From NCBI RefSeq assembly GCF_013836145.1, contig NZ_CP057483.1:1364001-1428000 (forward strand): a stretch of DNA of 64,000 nt, written 5' to 3'. Positions 51,621 to 59,788 of this stretch are shown piece by piece. Numbering within the stretch: position 1 is the stretch's first letter; each line of letters opens with the position of its first letter. The position numbers were made by a program, and so were the translations under genes. The notes beneath the pieces were generated by a model. The model did not search any database. It worked only from the letters and a program-made list of their open reading frames with translations, and was not told where the DNA came from. This DNA is from Citrobacter sp. RHB25-C09. Its GTDB lineage: Bacteria > Pseudomonadota > Gammaproteobacteria > Enterobacterales > Enterobacteriaceae.

Positions 51621-51645
51621 AAGGCGCCGGAAGGCGCCTTTTTTG
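51621..51645 (+). terminator. Terminator after pgm
   Basis: AAGGCGCC/GGCGCCTT stem (51621-51640) with loop GGAA and a T7 run. Confidence 0.92.
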
Positions 51646-51652
51646 TGGGTAC

Positions 51653-51683
51653 GTAGGCCGGATAAGCGTAGCGCCATCCGGCC
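51653..51683. repeat. REP palindrome between pgm and potE
   Basis: GTAGGCCGGATAAGCGTAGC then GCCATCCGGCC, a REP-type palindrome in the convergent gap. Confidence 0.87.
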
Positions 51684-51696
51684 TTGTTTTGAAATA

Positions 51697-53016
51697 TCAA
51701 CCGTGCTTATTCTTCAGCTCAAAGCGTGGAGATACCAGGCCGTACAGCGTCCAGCCGAGGAAGGTCACGATAGAGCCATACAGCATCGCTTCTTCGCCGG
51801 AAGAGTAGAGCGCATAGAAGCTGTACATCGCACCAATAAACGCCACGAAGTTCGCCATCTTCGCTTTTGAAGGGGGAACGTTCGCGACGCGCTGAATAAT
51901 CACCAGCGCCGCCATCGACAGAATGTACGGAATGATATTGGTCACCACGGCCAGGTTTACCAGCACGTTAGACTGACTGTTCAGCGACGGGCTGATGGTC
52001 ATCAGCGACAAACCACTCTGAATCACAACGATGGTCAGCATCCCCTGTACCGGAGCATCCACTTTTGTAACGCGAGAGAAGATTTTCGGGAAGTAACCTT
52101 CGTCCGCAGAGGATTTAAACACCTGCGCAATGGTGAACTGCCAGCCCAGCAGTGAACCGCAGCAGGACATAATCATCAGCGCCATGATCACTTTACCCAC
52201 TTCCGGGGTGAACATCTGCGCAAACGCCAGACCAAACGGTGCGGTAGAGTTTGCCAGATCCATGTTTGGTACAATCCCGGCAATCACGTTAGTCGAGACG
52301 ATGTAGATCACCGCCGCGCCCAGCGTTCCGCCCAGTACCGCAATCGGTACATTCTTTTCTGGGTTTTCCACGACTTCGGCGTTAGCACACGCAGATTCCA
52401 GACCGAGGAATGCCCACAGCGTCATCGCAATAGATGAACCAACCGCAGTAAAGAACGGCACATGATGCGGGTTCCAGGAGTTGGCGTACAGCGTTGGGCT
52501 GAACCAGAACCAGCCGATGATGCACAGACCGACAACCGGAATGATCACGCCCCAGACGGTGATGCTACTGATCTGCCCGGTGATACGTGCGCCACCGAAG
52601 TTAGCGACCGTACAGATCCACAGCACACCAATGGTGGCGAGGCCGATTTGCACTGGGGAGAGGGTGGCACCAAAAAGCTCGGTACCGTAGCCCACCGCAG
52701 AAATCGCGATAGCGACGTTGGCAATCAGCAGCGACACCCCGTAGGTGTAGTTCGCCATAAAGTTGCCGGACTTACCGAACGCGTACTCCGCATAACCGCC
52801 CATTCCGCCAGACTTACGGCTAAACATACCGCATTTGGCAAAGGCCCAGGCCAGCGCCATCGAACCTATTGCGGTCACCAGCCAGGAGATAATCGAAATC
52901 GTACCGACTTCTGCCAGTTTGGTCGGGAGCATGATGATACCGGAGCCCATCATATTGACCATCGTCAGGATGGTGAGCTGCATCACGCCCATTTTATTGG
53001 ATTTGGCCTTACTCAT
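51697..53016 (-). CDS. potE: Putrescine-ornithine antiporter PotE
   Basis: Inner-membrane APC-family carrier that exports putrescine and takes in ornithine, so that with SpeF it consumes protons under acid stress. The 439-aa protein has about 12 membrane helices and the APC motif NMMGSGIIMLP in the first helix. Length equals E. coli PotE. Its ATG overlaps the speF stop (ATGA), implying translational coupling; because speF is frameshifted upstream, normal coupling may be reduced. Confidence 0.97.
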   Translation of the reverse strand: MSKAKSNKMGVMQLTILTMVNMMGSGIIMLPTKLAEVGTISIISWLVTAIGSMALAWAFAKCGMFSRKSGGMGGYAEYAFGKSGNFMANYTYGVSLLIANVAIAISAVGYGTELFGATLSPVQIGLATIGVLWICTVANFGGARITGQISSITVWGVIIPVVGLCIIGWFWFSPTLYANSWNPHHVPFFTAVGSSIAMTLWAFLGLESACANAEVVENPEKNVPIAVLGGTLGAAVIYIVSTNVIAGIVPNMDLANSTAPFGLAFAQMFTPEVGKVIMALMIMSCCGSLLGWQFTIAQVFKSSADEGYFPKIFSRVTKVDAPVQGMLTIVVIQSGLSLMTISPSLNSQSNVLVNLAVVTNIIPYILSMAALVIIQRVANVPPSKAKMANFVAFIGAMYSFYALYSSGEEAMLYGSIVTFLGWTLYGLVSPRFELKNKHG

Positions 53017-55212
53017 AATGCTTCTCCTTTCAACAGGCCGTTCTGTGCTTCACGCGGTTTAATCACGTAGCACCACACCTGTTTGCGACCGTCACGTTCT
53101 TCGATGTAAACGCCCTGCAGTTCCGGCGCAAAGCCCGGCAGCAGGTTGATCCCTTCTTCCAGCGCGCTGAAGTAACGCAGCACCGCACCGCCCCAGACTT
53201 CACCCGGAACAACACACAGCACGCCCGGCGGATAAGGCAGGGCACCTTCTGCGGCAATGCGGCCTTCGGCTTCCGGCAGCGGAACCAGATCCACTTCGCC
53301 ACGCAGGTAGGCATAGTTGGCATCCTGCGGATTCATGCTGACGCGCGGGAAATGCGCTTTACGGAACATCTCTTTCTGCAACTGCTTCACGTTGTGACGG
53401 GCATACAGATTGTGCATTTCCTGGCACAGCTGACGCAGGGTGTAACCGGCGTAACGCGCTTCGTGCTGCTTATAAAGAGAAGGAAGCACATCGGCGAGCG
53501 GCGCATCGGACTCCAGCAGTTTTTCGAAGCGGACTAACAGCGCAACGAGTTGCTGCAACTTCGCCATGTCTTCCGCCGGGGTCAGCAGGAACAGGATCGA
53601 GTTGAGGTCGCATTTTTCCGGCACTACGCCGTTTTCGCGCAGGAAGTTTGCCAGAATCGTTGCCGGCACCCCGAAGGTGTCGTATTCGCCGTTACGTGCG
53701 TTGATACCCGGCGTCGTCAGCAGCAGTTTGCACGGGTCAACAAAGTACTGATGCTCCGCGTAACCTTCGAACGCATGCCAGCTTTCGCCCGGCACAAAGT
53801 GGAAGAAGCGCAGGTCGTTGGCAATTTCCGCTGTCGGATAAGAATGCCACGGTTTGCCGTCGACCATTTCCGGTACAAACGGACGGATATGGTGGCAGTT
53901 TTCGAGGATCAGCTTACGCGCGTCGATGCCGTTCGCGACGCAGTCCATCCACATATTACGACCGCTAACGCCCTCGTGCATTTTGGCGTTAATGTCCAGC
54001 GCTGCAAACAGCGGATAGAACGGGCTGGTGGACGCATGCATCATAAACGCGTTGTTCATACGTTTATGCGGAACATAGCGTGACTGTCCTTTGATATGAC
54101 TGTCTTTTTTGTGGATTTGCGAGGTTTGTGAGAACCCGGCCTGCTGCTTGTGAACAGACTGCGTCACCAGAATACCCGGATCGTTTTCGTTCAGTTCCAG
54201 CAGCAGCGGAGAGCAATCCGCCATCATCGGAATAAACTGCTCGTAGCCTACCCACGCGGAGTCGAACAGGATGTAGTCGCACAAATGACCAATTTTATCC
54301 ACCACCTGACGGGCGATTATAAATCGTGCCGTCGTAGGTACCTAACTGAATCACGGCCAGGCGGAAAGGACGCGCGTCGCGGGAGCGCTGCGGGGCCACT
54401 TCGCTGACCAGTTCTCGCAGGTAGCTTTCTTCAAAGCAGTGGGCGTCGATCCCGCCGATAAAGCCATACGGGTTACGCGCGGTTTCGAGGTAAACCGGTG
54501 TGGCACCCGCCTGCAATAACGCGCCGTGATGGTTTGATTTATGGTTGTTACGGTCAAACAGCACCAGATCGCCAGGGGTCAGTAGCGCATTAAGCACCAC
54601 TTTGTTTGACGATGAAGTTCCGTTCAGCACAAAGTAGGTTTTATCAGCATTGAACACTTTTGCTGCGTGCTGCTGAGCGATGCACGGTGCGCCTTCGTGG
54701 ATCAGCAGGTCGCCCATCGCCACGTCGGCATTACACAGGTCAGAGCGGAAAAGCGCTTCGCCAAAGTATTCAACGAACTGATTACCCGCCGGGTGACGAC
54801 GGAAAAACTCGCCGCCCTGGTGACCCGGGCAGTCAAAGGCACTGTTTCCCTGATTCACATAGTCAACCAGTGCACGGAAGAACGGCGGACGCAGCTGGGT
54901 TTCATAGTGGTTGGCTGCGGTTTCTAACTGCCGACCATAGAAGGCGGTACGGGCTTCATTGCATTCGAATACGCCAGAGATACGCGGCAGGTATTCTGCC
55001 GGAACGCGCTCTTCATTTTCAGTCGCGATAAAAACAGGAATACCGTAGCCGGTCGCATCGATTTCATCGAGTTTTCCACGTTCAATATCATTGACAGACA
55101 GCACCACAGCGGCCACGTCAATAAAATTACTCTCGTCCACATTCACAATGGAACGATGGCTGGGAAAACAGTCAGGGCAGGAACGACTTACGGCAATTTT
55201 TAATTCAGACAT
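53013..55212 (-). pseudogene. speF: Ornithine decarboxylase SpeF, split by a one-base insertion
   Basis: Inducible PLP enzyme that turns ornithine into putrescine. The ATG at 55212 opens a frame matching SpeF for 299 residues (to GTYDGTIYN), then reads six foreign residues and stops at 54295. The rest of SpeF continues in another frame from about 54311 to 53013 (VVDKIGHLCDYILFD onward, with the PLP lysine in SVHKQQAG). Total span is 732 codons plus one base; 732 aa is the normal length. After AAT at 54318-54316 the extra base is at about 54315 (AAT-c-GCC-CGT-CAG). No slippery sequence is visible. Either a real, recent loss of function or a sequencing error; the rest of the frame shows no decay. 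Confidence 0.85.
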
Positions 55213-55247
55213 TATTCATCTCTTTATTTCAGATAATAGCAGGCCCT

Positions 55248-55269
55248 CAATTTCTCAACAGAGAAATTG
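55248..55269 (-). promoter_or_regulatory. Hairpin just before speF
   Basis: CAATTTCTC (55248-55256) and GAGAAATTG (55261-55269) form a perfect 9-bp stem with a 4-nt loop, about 36 nt before the speF start codon. The 260-nt stretch between speFL and speF is the regulated leader; apart from this stem I see no gene in it. Confidence 0.6.
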
Positions 55270-55472
55270 ATAACTCCGGAATAGAAATAAAATGCGTCCC
55301 GCTGATTGAATAAATCAGTGAATAGCTTTTATTTTGGATGCAAGAAACCCCGCCTGTCCGGCTACAGGAAAATCAAGGTTTACGCAGAGAGAGCACTGAG
55401 AGATACAGGCGTTAGCCTGCGATACAGAGTGTCAGGAAGACCTGTATACTGGAGTGCCCTATAGTCAGAAGA

Positions 55473-55577
55473 CTACCGGGCATTAAAGAAATGAAAGTCG
55501 AAGCTGTTACGGTGGGCAAACATCATAATATGCGTTGTCCGCCTAATGTGAGGCATTGTACGGATATTATTTTCCAT
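55473..55577 (-). CDS. speFL: Ornithine-sensing arrest peptide SpeFL
   Basis: Leader peptide of the speF-potE operon. In E. coli ribosomes translating SpeFL stall when ornithine is present, which keeps Rho away and lets speF be transcribed. The 34-aa frame starts MENNIRTMPHIRRTTHIM and ends FDFHFFNAR; the ornithine-binding motif HIRRxxH is at residues 10-16 and the effector end is intact. AAAGGAAAGG precedes ATG 55577. A longer frame to 55655 runs through the promoter side and is not used. The 278 bp up to kdpE are AT-rich with no gene. Confidence 0.93.
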   Translation of the reverse strand: MENNIRTMPHIRRTTHIMMFAHRNSFDFHFFNAR

Positions 55578-55855
55578 TTTGATTACCTTTCCTTTATAAG
55601 TAGAAGGTGAGGGTATTTTATCCAGGAAAACGGCATAAACTGTGAAGGGGATCAATAAAAACCGATCATTCCAGAAATAATTAGTCGCATAAATCCTATA
55701 TTTATCTATCTGCTTCTGTTTTGTTATTGATTTGTTGTTTTGTTGTGGTTATTTATTTTAATAAGAATTTACCTAGTCGCGAAATATTATTATTTTCCAA
55801 ACTCAAATTAATAAAACATGAATTTAAAACTTATTTAAAAATAATGAATAATCAT

Positions 55856-56533
55856 TCACGGCATGAATCGATAACCTATGCCGGTTTCCGTAATGAAATG
55901 GCGGGGCCGCGCGGGATCGTGCTCCAGCTTCTGGCGAAGATGCCCCATATAAATACGCAAATAGTGACTGTGTTCGACCGCATTGGGTCCCCACACCTGG
56001 CTTAACAGCTGCCGTTGGGTGAGGACTTTCCCGGCATTATTGAGCATCACCGCCAGTAGGCGAAACTCAATGGGCGTCAGATGAACGTCATTACCGTCGC
56101 GCTGAATGCGGTGCGCGGCAAGATCCACCTGCACATCAGCAAAGCGAAAAATGGGGTCGGGGGAGGCGGTCGCCGAGTGACGCCGCAGGGCCACCCGCAG
56201 ACGCGCCTGCAGTTCACCAATGCCAAACGGTTTGCTCAGATAGTCATCGGCCCCTGCGTCGAGTGCGGCGATCTTATCGCTCTCTTCGCTGCGGGCAGAT
56301 AGCACAATTACCGGAACCGCGCTCCACTGACGCAGGTCGCGAATAAAATCAAGACCGTCACCGTCCGGAAGACCCAGATCGAGAATAATGAGATCGGGTT
56401 TGCGCGTTGCCGCTTCCAGCAGACCGCGCTGCAGTGTGTCGGCTTCGTGTACGCGTAGCCCATCACCTTCCAGCGCGGCGCGCAGAAAGCGACGAATAGC
56501 CTGTTCATCCTCAACAATCAGAACGTTTGTCAC
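55856..56533 (-). CDS. kdpE: Response regulator KdpE
   Basis: OmpR-family regulator that activates kdpFABC when phosphorylated by KdpD. The 225-aa protein has a receiver domain with phospho-acceptor Asp52 (LILDLGLPDG region) and the switch Lys in LSKPFGIGELQ, and a C-terminal winged helix (VHLTPIEFRLLAVML). The start is GTG 56533, overlapping the kdpD stop by four bases. Last gene of kdpFABCDE. Confidence 0.97.
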   Translation of the reverse strand: MTNVLIVEDEQAIRRFLRAALEGDGLRVHEADTLQRGLLEAATRKPDLIILDLGLPDGDGLDFIRDLRQWSAVPVIVLSARSEESDKIAALDAGADDYLSKPFGIGELQARLRVALRRHSATASPDPIFRFADVQVDLAAHRIQRDGNDVHLTPIEFRLLAVMLNNAGKVLTQRQLLSQVWGPNAVEHSHYLRIYMGHLRQKLEHDPARPRHFITETGIGYRFMP

Positions 56534-59214
56534 ATATCCTCATGAAAATCTTCAAGTTCAGGCGGTGCCTCTTGTACCAGTGTAACACGGAAACAGGCCC
56601 CGCCCTGAGGACGATTAGAGACGGCAATCGTTCCACCATGAACTTCCACAATCGCCCGGCAAATCGCCAGTCCTAATCCGACGCCCGGAACGGCAGACTC
56701 TTTGTTGCCTCTGGCGAACTTATCGAAGATAAGCTGCTGTTGGCCCTCGGCAATACCCGGCCCATTGTCCCAGACGTCAAGTTGCAGATGATCGCCTGCG
56801 ACGTGCGCATCAATGCCGATTTCAGCCTGCGGACCAGCATACTTGATGGCATTCTCCAGCAGGTTAATCAGGACCCGTTCAAACAGCGGGCCGTCGACGT
56901 GAATGAGCGTCAGCGGTTCCGGCAGCGACAGATTGATGGGATGTGCCAGTCCAGGTTCCAGCATTTTCAGTGCGCTGCCGACCACTTCTTCCAGCGTCAG
57001 CCACTCTTTATTCAGGTTAAAACCGCCGGACTGAATCCGCGCCATATCCAGTAAATTGTTTACCAGTCGGGTGGTATTGAGCACGTGCTGGCGAATCTCG
57101 CTGGCCTGTTTCGCATGCGGAGAACCTGCGCTTGCCAGATCGAGGGTAAGGATTTCCGCCTGACCAAATAGCACCGTCAACGGCGTACGCAGGTCATGGG
57201 AAAGGGCGGCGAGCAGGGCGTTGCGTAGACTTTCACGTTCGCTTGCCAGACGCGCCAGCTCCTCGCTGGCGGTCAGGGTCAGGCGCTCCAGCGCGTTTGC
57301 GACCAGCAGGGTAAACGTTTCCAGCAGTCGCTGTTGCTCCGGGATCATTAACTGGCGCAGGTTACCCGGTTCAACGACGACCAAACCATGCGTTTTGTCC
57401 GCGCTGCGCAGGGGCAAAATTTGATACGGCACCCCGGGCAGGGTGTCGGTTCCGGCACCTGCCGGTAAGCCTTTATCAAAACTCCAGCGGGCTATGGCAT
57501 CGTCCCAGGGCGTTATTCCCTGCTGGTGGGTCAGCGGAACGAGTTTGCCGTGTTCATCCGGCAACAACAACTGGCTACGGGCATGAAATGTGGAGGCGAT
57601 AAACCGCTCGCTGGTGACGGCGATGTCGCGTTGACTGCGACCCATCGCCAGGGCTTTTGACATTTCATACAGATGGCGCGTGCGTTGTTCCCGATAGCGG
57701 GCGACCCGTGCCTGGTAACGCACACCTGCGGTCAGGTTCCCGACCAAAAGACCGACTGTCAGCATAACGGCAAAGGTGAGTAAATACTGCACGTCTGAGA
57801 CGGCAAGCGTGCCGCGTGGGGCAATGAAAAACAGGTCAAAGCTGATCACGCTAATCACGGTGGCAAACACCGAAGGCCAGCGTCCGTAGAAAAGGGCGAT
57901 CACCACCACGCCCAGCAGATACAGCATCACCAGATTAGCGGCATCAAAGGCGGCCAGCCACTCGCTGGCAATAAAGGTCGTTAACGCACAAAGAGCGACG
58001 GCAACCAGGCAACCCTGAATTTGTACCCGCCATTTGTCTTTAAACGTCCGCGTATCCGCTACAGCGGAGAGAGTGCGAACCGGTGGATCATCCAGCGCGA
58101 CAACCATCAGGTCCAGTTCCGGCGCGCGTTTCGCCAGACGGTCAGCGAAAGCGTTTCGGTGCCACCAACGGCGTGTTGTGGTCCGCCCGAGCACAATCTT
58201 GCCGAGGTTATGTTCACGGGCGTAGCGAACTACGGCTTTTTCTTCGTTGGGGTCGGAAAGCGTGGCGGTTTCAGCCCCGAGTTCCTGGGCCAGGCGCAGG
58301 GCGCTGAGAATATCTCGGCGCTGCTTTTCCGGTAGGCGGTGCAGCGTGGGCGTTTCGACGTAAACAGCGTGCCAGACGATGCCCAGTCGTGACGCCAGAC
58401 GCGCGGCGGTGCGCACCAGTTTTTCGCTTCCGGTATTGTGACCGATGCAGAGCAGAATCGCGTCGCGGGTGTGCCAGACCTTCTCTTCGCCGGGATGCCC
58501 TCGCCATGCGCGCATCTGATCGTCGACTCGATCGGCCGTACGGCGCAGCGCCATTTCACGCAGGGCGATTAAGTTACCCTTGCGGAAAAAATGCTCGATG
58601 GCACGTTCAGCCTGACCAGCAATATAGACTTTCCCTTCTTTCAGCCGCTGGCGCAGGTCGTCCGGCGGCAGGTCGACGAGGACCACTTCGTTGGCTGCAT
58701 CGAAAAAGGGATCGGGTACGGTTTCACGTACCTGAATCCCCGTCACACCGCTCACCACGTCGTTCAGACTCTCCAGATGCTGAACGTTGACCGTGGTAAA
58801 TACGTCGATGCCCGCTTCCAGTAACTCTTCAATGTCCTGCCAGCGCTTAGGGTGACGCGAGCCTGGCGCATTACTGTGCGCCAGTTCGTCCATTAAAATT
58901 AGCGCCGGACGGCGGGCGAGGGCGGCGTCCAGATCGAATTCGCTGATATGGCGCCCGTGGCGGGCATGGCGTTTCGGCGGCAGGATCGTCAGACCGTCCA
59001 GCAGGGCGGCTGTCTCTTTACGTCCATGGGTTTCCACAACCCCAATCAAAATGTCCAGCCCCTGTGCGCGCAGCCGCTGGGCTTCTGCGAGCATCGCCCA
59101 GGTTTTCCCGACGCCCGCACAGGCACCGAAGAAAATTTTTAGCTTTCCACGATGAGGGGCCGACGTTTGCTCCAGCAGGCGATCGGGGTCCGGACGTACA
59201 GGTTCATTCACCAT
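56530..59214 (-). CDS. kdpD: Potassium sensor histidine kinase KdpD
   Basis: Membrane kinase/phosphatase that senses low potassium and turgor. The 894-aa protein has an N-terminal KdpD domain with Walker A GACAGVGKT (31-39), a universal-stress domain (about 250-370), four membrane helices (about 400-500), a GAF-like part and the kinase core with the phospho-His in LSHDLRTPL (about 672), NLLENAIKYAG (N box) and GVGLGLAICR (G box). It overlaps kdpC by one base and kdpE by four. Confidence 0.97.
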   Translation of the reverse strand: MVNEPVRPDPDRLLEQTSAPHRGKLKIFFGACAGVGKTWAMLAEAQRLRAQGLDILIGVVETHGRKETAALLDGLTILPPKRHARHGRHISEFDLDAALARRPALILMDELAHSNAPGSRHPKRWQDIEELLEAGIDVFTTVNVQHLESLNDVVSGVTGIQVRETVPDPFFDAANEVVLVDLPPDDLRQRLKEGKVYIAGQAERAIEHFFRKGNLIALREMALRRTADRVDDQMRAWRGHPGEEKVWHTRDAILLCIGHNTGSEKLVRTAARLASRLGIVWHAVYVETPTLHRLPEKQRRDILSALRLAQELGAETATLSDPNEEKAVVRYAREHNLGKIVLGRTTTRRWWHRNAFADRLAKRAPELDLMVVALDDPPVRTLSAVADTRTFKDKWRVQIQGCLVAVALCALTTFIASEWLAAFDAANLVMLYLLGVVVIALFYGRWPSVFATVISVISFDLFFIAPRGTLAVSDVQYLLTFAVMLTVGLLVGNLTAGVRYQARVARYREQRTRHLYEMSKALAMGRSQRDIAVTSERFIASTFHARSQLLLPDEHGKLVPLTHQQGITPWDDAIARWSFDKGLPAGAGTDTLPGVPYQILPLRSADKTHGLVVVEPGNLRQLMIPEQQRLLETFTLLVANALERLTLTASEELARLASERESLRNALLAALSHDLRTPLTVLFGQAEILTLDLASAGSPHAKQASEIRQHVLNTTRLVNNLLDMARIQSGGFNLNKEWLTLEEVVGSALKMLEPGLAHPINLSLPEPLTLIHVDGPLFERVLINLLENAIKYAGPQAEIGIDAHVAGDHLQLDVWDNGPGIAEGQQQLIFDKFARGNKESAVPGVGLGLAICRAIVEVHGGTIAVSNRPQGGACFRVTLVQEAPPELEDFHEDM

Positions 59215-59780
59215 CAGAGCTTATCCAGCGCTAAATTGAGTTCCACAAGGTTTACCACAGGCTGACCAAGAAAACTCAGCAAGGGCTTCTGCGTATATTT
59301 TGCAACCAGTTGCGTCACTTGTTCAATGGTGAGATGACGGGCGTTTGCCACGCGGGGAATTTGCCAGGCAACCGCAGCGGGCGTCAGGCTGTAATCCAGA
59401 CCGCTGCCAGAGGCGGTTAACAGTTCTACCGGGATCGGACCGCTGACCTGCGGGTTGGCGGCGCGCAAAGCGGCGACACGGCTCTGGAACTGTTTCTCCA
59501 GCTCCGGATTGCTGGCTGCAAGATTACTGCCGCCAGAAGCCATTGGATTGTAGGGCATATCGGCAGTGGCGGACGGCCGCCCCTGAAAATAACCCTCGTC
59601 GGTAAAGTTCTGTCCGATAAGCGCGGAGCCGCGTACGACGCCGCCCTCAGCGATCAGTGAACCGTTAGCCTGATGCGGGAACCACCATTGCGCAAGTGCG
59701 GTGGTGAGGAGAGGGTAGACCCCACCGGTTAACAGCATCAGGAAAATCAAGGTTGAGAACAGAGGACGTAAACTACGCAT
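59214..59780 (-). CDS. kdpC: Potassium-transporting ATPase subunit KdpC
   Basis: Small subunit that stabilises the KdpFABC pump and ATP binding. From ATG 59780, with GAGGTG just upstream, the protein has 188 aa; a GTG at 59792, overlapping the kdpB stop, would add four. It has one N-terminal membrane helix (FSTLIFLMLLTGGVYPLLTTAL) and conserved GSALIGQNFTDEGYFQGRPS and SGLDYSLTPAAVAWQIPRVA. Confidence 0.95.
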   Translation of the reverse strand: MRSLRPLFSTLIFLMLLTGGVYPLLTTALAQWWFPHQANGSLIAEGGVVRGSALIGQNFTDEGYFQGRPSATADMPYNPMASGGSNLAASNPELEKQFQSRVAALRAANPQVSGPIPVELLTASGSGLDYSLTPAAVAWQIPRVANARHLTIEQVTQLVAKYTQKPLLSFLGQPVVNLVELNLALDKL

Positions 59781-59788
59781 TGTACACC

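Noticed and set aside
50501..51700. 399-codon minus-strand frame opposite pgm
   Set aside because: Antisense shadow covering pgm, its terminator and a REP element.
55721..56005. 94-codon plus-strand frame upstream of and into kdpE antisense
   Set aside because: Mostly promoter-side AT-rich DNA plus antisense kdpE; no recognisable content.
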